NCBI GenBank assembly: GCA_023436615.1
Contig: JAEZIO010000034.1
Location: 1-64,000, forward strand
Length of the DNA: 64,000 nt
From: Pseudomonadota bacterium
GTDB taxonomy: Bacteria; Pseudomonadota; Alphaproteobacteria; Sphingomonadales; Sphingomonadaceae
Reading direction: 5' to 3'
Position 1 is the stretch's first letter; each line of letters begins with the position of its first letter. Under the pieces are notes generated by a model. The model had not been told where the DNA came from. It was given only the letters and a program-made list of their open reading frames with translations, and did not search any database. The position numbers and the translations under genes were made by a program. Below, piece after piece: positions 8,203 to 16,457 of this stretch.

Positions 8203-10008
8203 ATGCTGAAGCGCAAGGACGACCTGCCGATCGACCGGATGCTTGCGTTCCTGGAGCGCCACTGGAAGGCGATCACCGTGGTCACGTGGCTGCTGTTCGC
8301 CGCGTGGTTCCTCTACACCCGCTGGTCGTCCGTCATCGCATTCGGCCTGGGCGACACCGACGACAACATGCGGATGATGCAGGTGCGCGCGCTACTGAAC
8401 GGGCAGGGGTGGTTCGACCTCCGGCAGTACAGGCTGAATCCTCCGTTCGGCGCGAACATCCACTGGAGCCGGCTGGTCGACCTCCCGCTGGCGGCGATCA
8501 TTCTGGCGTCCCGGCCTTTCGTCGGCGGCGCCGACGCGGAACGGATCGCCGCCGCCGTCGCACCGCTACTTCCATATCTCGCGCTCCTGTTCGGCGTTGC
8601 GCTGACCGCACGCAGGCTCGTCGACCGGCAAGCATTCTTCCTCCCGCTGATCGCGATGACGCTTGCCGGCCTAGCGAACGGCATGTTCATGCCCGAACGG
8701 ATCGACCATCACGGCTGGCAGCTGGCCCTCCTTTCGCTCAGCATCGCCGGCCTTGCCGATCCGAAGCGGGTGCGGGGTGGCGCAACCCTTGGCGTCACCA
8801 CCGCGCTGTCGCTGGCGATCGGGTTGGAGATGATCATCTACCTGGCGATAGCAGGCGCCGCGGTTGCATTATTCTGGGTAGCCGATGCCGGGCAGAAGCG
8901 GCGGGCGCTTGCCTATGCGGCAAGTCTCGGCGGCGGCGTCGCTTTCGCCTTCCTCGTCTTCGCATCCGACGCCAACCGGCTGGCCGTCTGCGATGCGCTG
9001 TCCCCGGTGTGGCTCTCCGACCTCTTGCTCGCCAGTGCGCTTCTCGCGGGGCTGGCGCTGCTCACGCCCGGGGATTGGAAAGTTCGGCTGGTCCTGGCCG
9101 GCGTCGCCGCACTCGTCATCGCCGCCTTCCATGCGCTGGCTTGGCCGCAATGCTTGACCCGTCTCGAAGGCGTGTCGGACGAAGTGAACTACCTTTGGCT
9201 CAGCCACGTCCGCGAGGCGCGGCCCGTGTACCGGCATGGCTGGCAGGTCTGGTCGTTGATCCTGGCGCTGCCGATCACCGGGGCAATCGGCTGGGCGCTG
9301 CTGGCGTGGCGCAATCGAAGCGATCGCGACCGGTTCCTCCGCACGATCGCGGCGGCGGTGCCTGCAGTCGTCGCGATGGCGCTCCTCTTCTGGCAGACGC
9401 GTACCGGACCGGCCGCGCAGGTGCTTGCCGTCGTTGGCGCAACCGCGATCATCTGGATTCTTGCGCCACTGTTCGAACACGCGCGCAATCCGGTCATCAA
9501 GTCCGTCGGCGTCGTTGCCGTCCTGCTCGTCGGTTTCGGCGTGGTCGTGCCCTTGGGCCTTCAGTTCGCGCCCGCCAAGAAACAGACCCCCCGCGAAATC
9601 GAAATCGGACGCGCGAACCGGCTCTGCAATTTCATCGGCTCATTCCGTCCGATCGCGCTGCAGCCTAAAGGAACGGTATTCACCTGGGTCGACCTCGCGC
9701 CGCGCCTGATAACGCTCACCCACCATGACTCGATCATGGGTCCCTATCATCGCAACGGCGAGCAGATCGCGGACACCATGAAGGCCTTCCGAGGGAGTGC
9801 GGAGGAAGCGCGTCGAATCTTCGCGAAATATCGCGCCGATTACCTGCTCACGTGCCCGAACGCGTCGACGACCACCATCTTCATGTCGGAGGCGCCAAAC
9901 GGATTTTACGGGCAGCTCGAGAGAGGGCAGGCACCGGGCTGGCTGGTACCGGTACCGCTGCCGCCGGACTCGCCGTTCAGGATGTGGCGGATCGAACGGG
10001 GCTCCTAG
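8203..10008 (+). CDS. GT-C superfamily membrane protein, STT3-like architecture
   Basis: Protein of 601 residues: a short cytoplasmic N-terminus, about eleven to twelve transmembrane helices, then a soluble domain of about 120 residues (from about 470). After the first helix comes GDTDDNMRMMQVRALLNGQ and further on NPPFGANIHWSRLVDLP, an acidic loop and aromatic/His motif like those in the first periplasmic loop of oligosaccharyltransferase-type GT-C enzymes. A second conserved-looking site is MPERIDHHGWQ near residue 167. Relatives in sphingomonads are, from memory, sometimes labelled AcrB/AcrD/AcrF family, which the topology does not support. The natural reading is a transferase using a lipid-linked donor, in line with gtrA/gtrB neighbours. 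The stop overlaps marC's stop by 4 bases. Confidence 0.75.
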   Translation: MLKRKDDLPIDRMLAFLERHWKAITVVTWLLFAAWFLYTRWSSVIAFGLGDTDDNMRMMQVRALLNGQGWFDLRQYRLNPPFGANIHWSRLVDLPLAAIILASRPFVGGADAERIAAAVAPLLPYLALLFGVALTARRLVDRQAFFLPLIAMTLAGLANGMFMPERIDHHGWQLALLSLSIAGLADPKRVRGGATLGVTTALSLAIGLEMIIYLAIAGAAVALFWVADAGQKRRALAYAASLGGGVAFAFLVFASDANRLAVCDALSPVWLSDLLLASALLAGLALLTPGDWKVRLVLAGVAALVIAAFHALAWPQCLTRLEGVSDEVNYLWLSHVREARPVYRHGWQVWSLILALPITGAIGWALLAWRNRSDRDRFLRTIAAAVPAVVAMALLFWQTRTGPAAQVLAVVGATAIIWILAPLFEHARNPVIKSVGVVAVLLVGFGVVVPLGLQFAPAKKQTPREIEIGRANRLCNFIGSFRPIALQPKGTVFTWVDLAPRLITLTHHDSIMGPYHRNGEQIADTMKAFRGSAEEARRIFAKYRADYLLTCPNASTTTIFMSEAPNGFYGQLERGQAPGWLVPVPLPPDSPFRMWRIERGS

Positions 10009-10637
10009 GCCAGCGCCGACGGAAAACTCTGCTTCAGCCCGTCGACGACGAACTGGGCGGCAAGCGCGGCGAGGATGACGCCCAGGATCCGGGTAATCAT
10101 CGCTTCGACCTTCTCGCCGATGAGGCGCATCAAGGGGCCGGAGGCGAGCAACGTCGCCATCGTGATCAGCATGACCACGGTAATCGCCGCGAGTACGACG
10201 GCGATCTCGATCGTGTTGTTCGCGCGCGAGATCCACAGCATGGCGCTAGCAATCGAGCCCGGGCCGCTGATCATCGGGATCGCCATCGGGAAGACGCTGA
10301 CGTCCTCAGCCTCCGGCGTTCCTTCGATTTCCTCCGCGCGCTTTTCGCGACGCTCGGTGCGCCGTTCGAACACCATGTCTAGGGCGATGAAGAACAGCAT
10401 GATGCCGCCGGCGATGCGGAAGCTTGCGAGGCTGATCCCGAGCGCCTGGAGCATCGGCTTCCCGAGCAGCGCGAAAAAGACGAGGATGACCCAGGCGATG
10501 ACGGATGACCGGATCGCCATTGCCCGCCGGTGAGCGGCGGTCGTCCCGCGCGTGAGGCTGGCAAAGATCGGCGCGCAGCCCGGCGGATCGATGATCACCA
10601 GGAAGGTGATCAAGGCGGACCAGAACAGCTCGATCAT
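10005..10637 (-). CDS. MarC family integral membrane protein
   Basis: Protein of 210 residues with six predicted transmembrane helices arranged in two halves. The MarC signatures are visible: FLVIIDPPGCAPIFASL near residue 15 and AIPMISGPGSIASAM near residue 120. The function of MarC/UPF0056 proteins is unresolved; a role in multiple antibiotic resistance was once proposed and later not upheld. A charged cytoplasmic loop (RRTERREKRAEEIEG) links the halves. It is the last gene of the long leftward run that starts at gluQ, 10 bases after the exported protein gene. Confidence 0.93.
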   Translation of the reverse strand: MIELFWSALITFLVIIDPPGCAPIFASLTRGTTAAHRRAMAIRSSVIAWVILVFFALLGKPMLQALGISLASFRIAGGIMLFFIALDMVFERRTERREKRAEEIEGTPEAEDVSVFPMAIPMISGPGSIASAMLWISRANNTIEIAVVLAAITVVMLITMATLLASGPLMRLIGEKVEAMITRILGVILAALAAQFVVDGLKQSFPSALA

Positions 10638-10647
10638 TGCGTGAGCG

Positions 10648-11280
10648 TCATTGCGCCGGTGCCGGGATCTTCTGGTCCAGGATGGTGCGGTAGCTACGGC
10701 CGTTCCACAGCTTCGCCTCGAAGTGGCGCGCGCCCTCGGCCGAAACCTTCCACTCGTAGATCAAAGTCCCGTCGGCGGAGCGGCCCTGGCCGGCATCCGC
10801 CGGCGGCTTGCCCGCTATCCGCTCGGTAGGTTTGGTTGCGCGACGATAGGCGCCCGGGATCTTTGAGCGCCCGCTGCAGCTCGCTCGCGCGAGGCGGACC
10901 TGGCGCGGCAGCGGCGTCGGCCGTGCAAGCGTGTCGCCGCCGTCATAGGACCAGCGCCAGGTCCTGCCGTGACGCATCCATACGGTGGTGAAATAGCCGG
11001 TGCCGCCGGACGCCGAGGTCCAGGGGCCGCGATTGATCGCCGTACGGCCGTCGCAGGAAACCCAGCTTTCCGCGGGCGCCCAGGAGACGGATTTCGGCGG
11101 ATTCTTCCTATGCTTCAGGAACTCCTGCGCCCAGACGGCCTGCGGCGTGAACATCACCGCATCGTCGTCCGCCCATTTGCGAAAAGCCGTCCATTGCCCC
11201 TGCGCCTTCGCGTCCTGAGCGAAAGCCCGCTCCGCGTCCACTGCGGTGAAGATCGATGCGGCGGCGATCAGCGTCAGCAT
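10648..11280 (-). CDS. Exported protein, NTF2-like (DUF4440-like) fold suspected
   Basis: Protein of 210 residues with a short signal-like N-terminus (MLTLIAAASIFTAVDAERAFAQ). The opening AVDAERAFAQDAKAQGQWTAFRKWADDDAVMF is how NTF2-like/SnoaL-type small domains often begin, and Trp/Gly-rich strands follow (GTGYFTTVW, WRWSYDGG). Two Cys sit in WVSCDGRT and RASCSGR. No catalytic motif can be assigned. The start overlaps the folD stop by 7 bases, so it is translated from the same message. The cleavage site is uncertain because the DUF4440-like helix begins inside the hydrophobic segment. Confidence 0.7.
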   Translation of the reverse strand: MLTLIAAASIFTAVDAERAFAQDAKAQGQWTAFRKWADDDAVMFTPQAVWAQEFLKHRKNPPKSVSWAPAESWVSCDGRTAINRGPWTSASGGTGYFTTVWMRHGRTWRWSYDGGDTLARPTPLPRQVRLARASCSGRSKIPGAYRRATKPTERIAGKPPADAGQGRSADGTLIYEWKVSAEGARHFEAKLWNGRSYRTILDQKIPAPAQ

Positions 11281-12170
11281 TGCAGTCCCTCCGGGTCAGC
11301 CAGTCCTGCGCGACGGTGCGCCGCAACGACTGTATTGCGAAGAAGCATGGCGATGGTCATCGGCCCGACGCCCCCGGGCACGGGCGTGATCGCCGAAGCG
11401 ACCTCAGCGGCCTCGTCGAATGCGACATCGCCGACCAGGCGCGTTTTGCCCTCTTCCGCCGACGGCACCCGATTGATTCCGACGTCGATGACGACCGCCC
11501 CGGGCTTGAGCCAGTCGCCTCGGACCATTTCCGGGCGGCCCACCGCGGCAACGACGATGTCGGCGCGACGAACGACCTCGTGGAGGCTTCGCGTGCGCGA
11601 GTGAGCGATAGTCACGGTCGCGCTTTCGCCGACCAGGAGCATCGCCATCGGTTTGCCCACGATGTTCGAACGGCCGATCACCACCGCATCCTTGCCTTCG
11701 ATGCAGCCGATCTCCTGCTTGAGCAGGTAGAGGCAGCCCAGCGGAGTGCAGGGCACCATCGCGTCGAGGCCCGTGGCGAGCCGGCCCGCGTTCACCGGAT
11801 GGAATCCGTCAACGTCCTTGGCGGGATCGATGGCGGCAATCACGCGAGCGGAATCGACATGCGGCGGAAGGGGAAGCTGGACCAGGATGCCGTCGACGGC
11901 GGCGTCCGCATTGAGCCGCTCCACGAGCTCGAGGAGCTGCGTCTCGCTGACGCTCGCCGGCAGGCGGTGCGAAAAGCTTTCCATCCCGGCCTCCGTTGTC
12001 GCCTTGACCTTGGATCGGACATAGACCGCGCTGGCCGGGTCTTCGCCAACCAGGACGGTCGCCAGGCCCGGCGGACGCCCCGTCAGGCTCCTGAACTGGG
12101 CTGCCGTAGCGGCGACGCGTTCGCGAACGGCCGATGCGGCCGCCTTTCCGTCGATCCGCCTCGCGGTCAT
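11274..12170 (-). CDS. folD: Bifunctional methylenetetrahydrofolate dehydrogenase/cyclohydrolase FolD
   Basis: Protein of 298 residues converting 5,10-methylene-THF to 10-formyl-THF with NADP. Visible signatures are the substrate loop and catalytic YVRSK (Tyr and Lys near residue 54), VQLPLPPHVD, DVDGFHPVNAG, the NADP-binding GRSNIVGKPMAML, and the C-terminal TPVPGGVGPMT. Start ATG 12170 overlaps the yggT stop (ATGA). The reading frame stays open far upstream, but only from this start does the protein resemble FolD. Confidence 0.97.
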   Translation of the reverse strand: MTARRIDGKAAASAVRERVAATAAQFRSLTGRPPGLATVLVGEDPASAVYVRSKVKATTEAGMESFSHRLPASVSETQLLELVERLNADAAVDGILVQLPLPPHVDSARVIAAIDPAKDVDGFHPVNAGRLATGLDAMVPCTPLGCLYLLKQEIGCIEGKDAVVIGRSNIVGKPMAMLLVGESATVTIAHSRTRSLHEVVRRADIVVAAVGRPEMVRGDWLKPGAVVIDVGINRVPSAEEGKTRLVGDVAFDEAAEVASAITPVPGGVGPMTIAMLLRNTVVAAHRRAGLADPEGLQC

Positions 12171-12469
12171 ACGGTCGAATAAGCGAGATCGGCGGCGACG
12201 CCCGCCAGCAGCATCTGCGCGATCTTGATCAGGAGAAGCAGCACCAGCGGCGAGAAATCGAGGCCACCGAAGTCCGGCATGACGGCCCGGATCGGCCGGT
12301 AGAGCGGCGCGGTAATGCGCTCCAGCGCCAGCGTGATCGAGCGAACGGCACCGGAACCAGTGTTGAGCACGTTGAACGCGAACAGCCAGCTCAGGATCAC
12401 CTGGATGATGATGATCCACGCAAGGATGTTGAGCAGGAAGTCGGCAATCTGGAAGAGGGCGATCAGCAT
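12167..12469 (-). CDS. YggT family membrane protein
   Basis: Protein of 100 residues with two hydrophobic segments, one at about 10-33 and one at about 72-96, separated by the amphipathic stretch with ITAPLYRPIRAVMPDFGGLDFSPLVLLLL that defines the YggT family. Bacterial YggT proteins are linked to osmotic tolerance and, in relatives, to cell-division or thylakoid membrane organisation; the role here is not known. It overlaps folD by 4 bases. It lies 35 bases downstream of egtD. Confidence 0.92.
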   Translation of the reverse strand: MLIALFQIADFLLNILAWIIIIQVILSWLFAFNVLNTGSGAVRSITLALERITAPLYRPIRAVMPDFGGLDFSPLVLLLLIKIAQMLLAGVAADLAYSTV

Positions 12470-12504
12470 GTGCCGGGCTTAGCCGCACCCTCTGCGAGCC
12501 GCAA

Positions 12505-13455
12505 TCAGGGCGCGAAGCGGTTCGGCTGCGCTTCGGCCAGAATGATCGAGAAGTCCTCGTTCGGGTCGACCCACTCGCGCACGGGCGTCCAACCGCCGGC
12601 CAGGAGCAGCAGCCGTGCACCGCGCGGCGGATATTTGTGGCTGTTCTCCGTGTGGATCGACTCTCCGGCTCCGAACGCAAATCGCTCCCCACAGATGGCA
12701 AAATCGACGTCGCGGGTCGCGACCAGGTGCATCTCGATCCTCGAGAGGATGTCGTTCCACCGTGCCTCGTGCCGAAACGCGTCGACCGGGATGTCGGCGC
12801 CGAGCTCGCGATTGATCCGTTCGAGGAGATTGAGGTTGAACTCCGCCGTAATCCCTTCCGGATCGTCGTACGCTGCCTTCAGCCGCTCGACGGGCTTCAC
12901 GCGGTCCATCCCGATCACCAGCAAGGCGCCTGTCCCCAGCAGCTCGCGAAAGTGGCGAAGCAGGTCCGTCGCGCTGCGCGGGACGAAATTGCCGATCGTC
13001 GACCCGGGAAAGAAGCCGAGCTTGGGAAGCCCGTCTGTCTCTGCGGGAAGGACAAATGGACGAGCGAAGTCCGCGGGGACCGGATAGACCGGGACGTCGG
13101 GGAGCCGCTGCCGGAGCTCCGCGGCGCTCAACTCCAGATATTCCGCCGAAATATCGACCGGGACGTAGGCGGCGGGACGGATCGCCTCCAGCAGGAGCGG
13201 CGTCTTGGTTGCCGATCCAGCGCCGAATTCAACCACGGCGAGACCCGCGGGAATGGCCGAGGCGAGGTCCGGCATGATCGCCTTCAACAGCGCAGTTTCC
13301 GTCCGGGTCGGGTAATAAGTCGGAAGGCGCGTGATCTCTTCGAACAGCTCCGATCCGCGACGATCGTAGAGCCACCGGGCCGGAATCGCGGGAATCGCTG
13401 CCGAAAGGCCCGCGAGCACGTCCTTCCTGAATTGGGGATCAGCAGTCCCTGGCAA
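12505..13455 (-). CDS. egtD: L-histidine N-alpha-methyltransferase EgtD
   Basis: Protein of 316 residues that trimethylates histidine to hercynine with three SAM, the first step of ergothioneine synthesis. Family signatures are RWLYDRRGSELFEEIT and LPTYYPTRTE near the N-terminus, the SAM site VVEFGAGSATKT, GFFPGSTIGNF, and the C-terminal IHTENSHKY that contains substrate-binding residues. The start overlaps the egtB stop by 17 bases, so the pair is translationally coupled. There is no egtA, egtC or egtE next to it. Confidence 0.96.
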   Translation of the reverse strand: MPGTADPQFRKDVLAGLSAAIPAIPARWLYDRRGSELFEEITRLPTYYPTRTETALLKAIMPDLASAIPAGLAVVEFGAGSATKTPLLLEAIRPAAYVPVDISAEYLELSAAELRQRLPDVPVYPVPADFARPFVLPAETDGLPKLGFFPGSTIGNFVPRSATDLLRHFRELLGTGALLVIGMDRVKPVERLKAAYDDPEGITAEFNLNLLERINRELGADIPVDAFRHEARWNDILSRIEMHLVATRDVDFAICGERFAFGAGESIHTENSHKYPPRGARLLLLAGGWTPVREWVDPNEDFSIILAEAQPNRFAP

Positions 13456-14680
13456 GCCTGAGTCCCGTGAATTGCCAGCGCGCCGTCGGATGAAAGAAGT
13501 TGCGGTAGCTGGGTCGCGAGTGGCCGCGGGGAGTCGCGCAGCTCGCGCCCTTGAGGACGAACTGGCCGCTCATGAACTTCCCATTATACTCGCCAACGCT
13601 GCCGCTCGCCGGACTGAAGCCGGAGTAAGCGGAGAACGCGCTGCCGGTCCATTCCCAGCAATCGCCGAAGACGCCGCCGCCGGGACTTGGGACCACTGCC
13701 CCCGCGCTATCGAGCTGGTTGCCGATCGCCGGGTCGGCTGAGGCGGCGAAGCTCTCCCACTCGGCCTCGGTTGGAAGGCGCGCGCCGGCCCAACGCGCGA
13801 AGGCGTCCGCTTCCACATAGCTGATGTGCGCAACGGGCGCCGACCAGTCGATCTCGCGCAGACCGCCGAGCGTGAACTCGCTTCCGTCCCCGCGCCAGTA
13901 GAGCGGCGACCTGACCCGCTCCCGCCGGACCCAGTCCCATCCGTCGGACAGCCAAAGCGACGCCGTGTCGTAGCCGCCATCGCGGATGAAGTCGCGCCAC
14001 TCGCCGTTGGTGACCCGCCGGTTTGCGATCTCGTGCGGGGCGAGGAAGACCCGATGGCTCGGCCGTTCGCAATCGAAGGCGAAACCGGCGTTCGGAGCAC
14101 CGATCTGCACGATGCCTTCGAGGCCGCGGTGAAAGGAGAGGGGCTCTGTCGCCGAGCAGGCCGGTGGCGGAAGCTGGCCATAGGCAGGCTCCAGCGGGTT
14201 TTCGGCGAAGGCCGCGAGGATATCCGTGAGCAGCAGCTCCTGGTGCTGCTGTTCGTGGTTGATCCCGAGCTCGATCAGTTCGAGCTCGGTCGGCCCGATG
14301 GTGGGCACGGCGCCGAGCAGCGCCTCGTCGACATGGGTCCGATAGGCGCGGATCTCGTCGAGCGAAGGTCGGCTCAGCATGCCCCGCTTGGGTCTCGGAT
14401 GGCGATCCCCTTCGCCTTCGTAATAGCTGTTGAATAGGTAAGCGAACCTATCGTCGAACAGCCGGTACCCCGGCACGTGGTCGCGAAGGACAAAGGCCTC
14501 GAAGAACCAGCTGGTATGCGCGAGATGCCACTTCGCCGGCGAAGCTTCTGCGTATGGCTGGATGGTCGCGTCGGCGTCGGACAGCGGCGCCGCAAGCGCG
14601 ACCGTGAGACGTCGCGTCCCTTGAAAGCGCTCCGCGAGGAGCGGGGCCTGATCGCCTATCTGGTCGCGCCGGGTTGCCAG
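13439..14680 (-). CDS. egtB: Ergothioneine biosynthesis sulfoxide synthase EgtB (probable CTG start)
   Basis: Mononuclear iron enzyme joining hercynine to a thiol (glutathione-level or gamma-Glu-Cys) using O2. An N-terminal DinB-like domain supplies the iron ligands: His in KWHLAHTSWFFE (52/55) and His142/His146 in NHEQQHQELLL. A C-terminal formylglycine-generating-enzyme/lectin-like fold follows, with GDCWEWTGSAF, FMSGQFVLKGAS and RNFFHP. No ATG, GTG or TTG is in frame in the expected N-terminal region; the next ATG would remove the iron site. CTG 14680 gives MATRRD..., which fits the family, and sits behind GGGGGGAG at a spacing of 7-8 bases. The start lies inside the adenosyltransferase gene (25-base overlap). 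Length 413, normal for the family. Confidence 0.9.
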   Translation of the reverse strand: MATRRDQIGDQAPLLAERFQGTRRLTVALAAPLSDADATIQPYAEASPAKWHLAHTSWFFEAFVLRDHVPGYRLFDDRFAYLFNSYYEGEGDRHPRPKRGMLSRPSLDEIRAYRTHVDEALLGAVPTIGPTELELIELGINHEQQHQELLLTDILAAFAENPLEPAYGQLPPPACSATEPLSFHRGLEGIVQIGAPNAGFAFDCERPSHRVFLAPHEIANRRVTNGEWRDFIRDGGYDTASLWLSDGWDWVRRERVRSPLYWRGDGSEFTLGGLREIDWSAPVAHISYVEADAFARWAGARLPTEAEWESFAASADPAIGNQLDSAGAVVPSPGGGVFGDCWEWTGSAFSAYSGFSPASGSVGEYNGKFMSGQFVLKGASCATPRGHSRPSYRNFFHPTARWQFTGLRLARDC

Positions 14681-15213
14681 AGCACGTCTCCCCCCTGTTT
14701 CGCGGCGATAAAACGCGCGGCGACGAACAGCAGGTCCGACAGCCGGTTCAAATAACCGAGCGCCTCGGGCGTTACGGGCTGCGCCTCCGACAAAGCCACG
14801 GCGCTGCGCTCGGCGCGCCGGACCACGGTGCGGGCAAGATGGAGCGCCGCCACTTCCGGCGACCCGCCGGGCAGGATGAAGCTCGTCAGCGGATCGAGAG
14901 CCTCGTTCATTGCGTCGATTTCGGACTCGAGCCGCTCGACCTGGCTCGCAACGATGCGCAACGCCCCTTCGACTTCGCCGGGCGTGGCGATATCGGCGCC
15001 GAGGTCGAACAGCTCGTTCTGGATCCGTCGCAGCCAGTCCGCGAGCGTGCCAGCCTCGATGACGCCGATTGCGGCACCAACCGCCGCATTGGCCTCGTCG
15101 ACGTCGCCGATGGCCGCCATTCGCGCGCTCGACTTGCTCACCCGCGATCCGTCGACCAGCCCGGCGGTGCCCTTGTCGCCGGTGCGAGTGTAAATTTTGT
15201 TGAGCTTGACCAT
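14656..15213 (-). CDS. Cob(I)yrinic acid a,c-diamide adenosyltransferase, PduO type
   Basis: Protein of 185 residues that adds the adenosyl group of ATP to cob(I)alamin. The N-terminal ATP-binding motif VKLNKIYTRTGDKGTAGL and the sequences GDVDEANAAVG and the C-terminal LNRLSDLLFVAARF are hallmarks of the trimeric PduO/MMAB family. ATG 15213 shares TGATG with the stop of the upstream small membrane protein; an in-frame extension to 15303 is just read-through of that gene. No other cobalamin gene is in the window, which suggests cofactor salvage or a housekeeping B12 enzyme elsewhere. Confidence 0.95.
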   Translation of the reverse strand: MVKLNKIYTRTGDKGTAGLVDGSRVSKSSARMAAIGDVDEANAAVGAAIGVIEAGTLADWLRRIQNELFDLGADIATPGEVEGALRIVASQVERLESEIDAMNEALDPLTSFILPGGSPEVAALHLARTVVRRAERSAVALSEAQPVTPEALGYLNRLSDLLFVAARFIAAKQGGDVLWQPGATR

Positions 15214-15422
15214 CAGCTCCCGCGGGAGGCGCCCGCCACCACCAGGATGAGGATGACGAGGATGATCGAAACGGCCTGGAACATGACACGCTTGCGCATC
15301 CACTGCTGCTGCTGCTCGCTCGAGCCGACGCGGCCGGACGCCATCGTCACCACTCCGCGGACAAGAACATAGGCAGTCGCCGCCATGGCCGCGACGAGGA
15401 GCACCATCAGGACGATCGACAT
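15213..15422 (-). CDS. Small two-helix membrane protein (HIG1-like)
   Basis: Protein of 69 residues with two transmembrane helices, about 3-25 and 47-66, joined by a short loop containing SGRVGSSEQQQQWMRKRVMFQ. The RK-R-RVxFQ pattern just before the second helix matches the hypoxia-induced HIG1 / twin-transmembrane protein type that alphaproteobacteria often place upstream of a PduO-type adenosyltransferase. HIG1 proteins associate with respiratory complexes in mitochondria; a role here is inferred only. It lies 10 bases after gluQ and overlaps the next start by one base. Confidence 0.8.
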   Translation of the reverse strand: MSIVLMVLLVAAMAATAYVLVRGVVTMASGRVGSSEQQQQWMRKRVMFQAVSIILVILILVVAGASRGS

Positions 15423-15431
15423 GGCGCCTAT

Positions 15432-16286
15432 TTACGCGTCTGCAAGACGAAAGCCAGACGGGAGAGCTCCATTGCGCAGCGCTTGCGCGACATCGGTGCC
15501 GTGGACACCATTCGCGCGCAGGCTCTGCAGGGTCGGAGCCCGATCCCGCTTGGCCAGGCGCCGCCCGTCCTCGTGCACGACGAGCTTGTGGTGGAGGTAG
15601 ACAGGCGGGGGGAGGCCCAGCAGCATCTGCAGGAGCCGCTGCACCGGCGTTGACTCCCGCAGGTCCATGCCCCGCACGACGAGCGTAACGCCGCTCGCGG
15701 CATCGTCCACGACGCAGGCCAGGTGATAGCTTGCCGGCGCGTCCTTCCTGGCAAGAATCTCGTCGTCGATGGCGCTCGCGCTCGCGCTCGAAGTGAAGGT
15801 CTTGCCTCCGGCCTCGATCCAGCCAGGCAAGCCGACGCGCTGGATCGCCTCCGCCGCGTCGAGCCGCCAGCTATGCGGCATGTTGAGCCGGCGCTCCGGG
15901 TCGTCGGCAAGTCCGCGACAGGTGCCCGGGTAACGGCCTGCTGCGGGACCGTGAGGCGCGCTAAGCGCCGCGGCGATGTCGGAGCGGGTGCAGAAGCACG
16001 GATAGACCAGGCCTGCCGACTTCAGGCTGTCGAGCGCCTGCGCATAGATCTCGCCGCGCTGCGACTGGACCAGCGGCTCGCCGGCCCATTCCAGGCCGAG
16101 CCACCGCAGGTCCTCTTCGATGGCGTCGACGAACTCCGGGCGGGACCGGGTCGGGTCGAGATCCTCGATCCGCAGGAGGAACCGGCCTCCGCCTTCGTCG
16201 GCCGCCTTGTGCGCCAGCAGGGCGCTATAAGCGTGGCCGAGATGCAACTGCCCGGTCGGAGAAGGCGCGAAGCGGCTGGTCAGCAT
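15432..16286 (-). CDS. gluQ: Glutamyl-Q tRNA(Asp) synthetase
   Basis: Paralogue of the glutamyl-tRNA synthetase catalytic domain (284 residues, no anticodon-binding domain) that attaches glutamate to queuosine in tRNA-Asp. Visible are the HIGH-type motif HLGHAYSALLA (about 15-25), LRIEDLDPTRS, the zinc site CFCTR...YPGTC, and the KMSKS-like KLVVHEDGRRLAKRD. Queuosine must be present in this cell, in line with queG at 49164. It appears to be the first gene of the leftward run down to marC. Confidence 0.95.
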   Translation of the reverse strand: MLTSRFAPSPTGQLHLGHAYSALLAHKAADEGGGRFLLRIEDLDPTRSRPEFVDAIEEDLRWLGLEWAGEPLVQSQRGEIYAQALDSLKSAGLVYPCFCTRSDIAAALSAPHGPAAGRYPGTCRGLADDPERRLNMPHSWRLDAAEAIQRVGLPGWIEAGGKTFTSSASASAIDDEILARKDAPASYHLACVVDDAASGVTLVVRGMDLRESTPVQRLLQMLLGLPPPVYLHHKLVVHEDGRRLAKRDRAPTLQSLRANGVHGTDVAQALRNGALPSGFRLADA

Positions 16287-16457
16287 TTCACACGCACTTG
16301 ACCGCGAGTCGGGGAAAATGCTGTCATGCTGGTGTCACGCCGGGTTGGCATCCGGCTGGGCACAAGGGAAGACGGGCCCGAGCGACCCCTCTCCTCCTTG
16401 CGTGCGACAGGGCCGGAGCAGTTTCGTGCGGGCGGGACAGGAGGTCATTGCCCGCGC

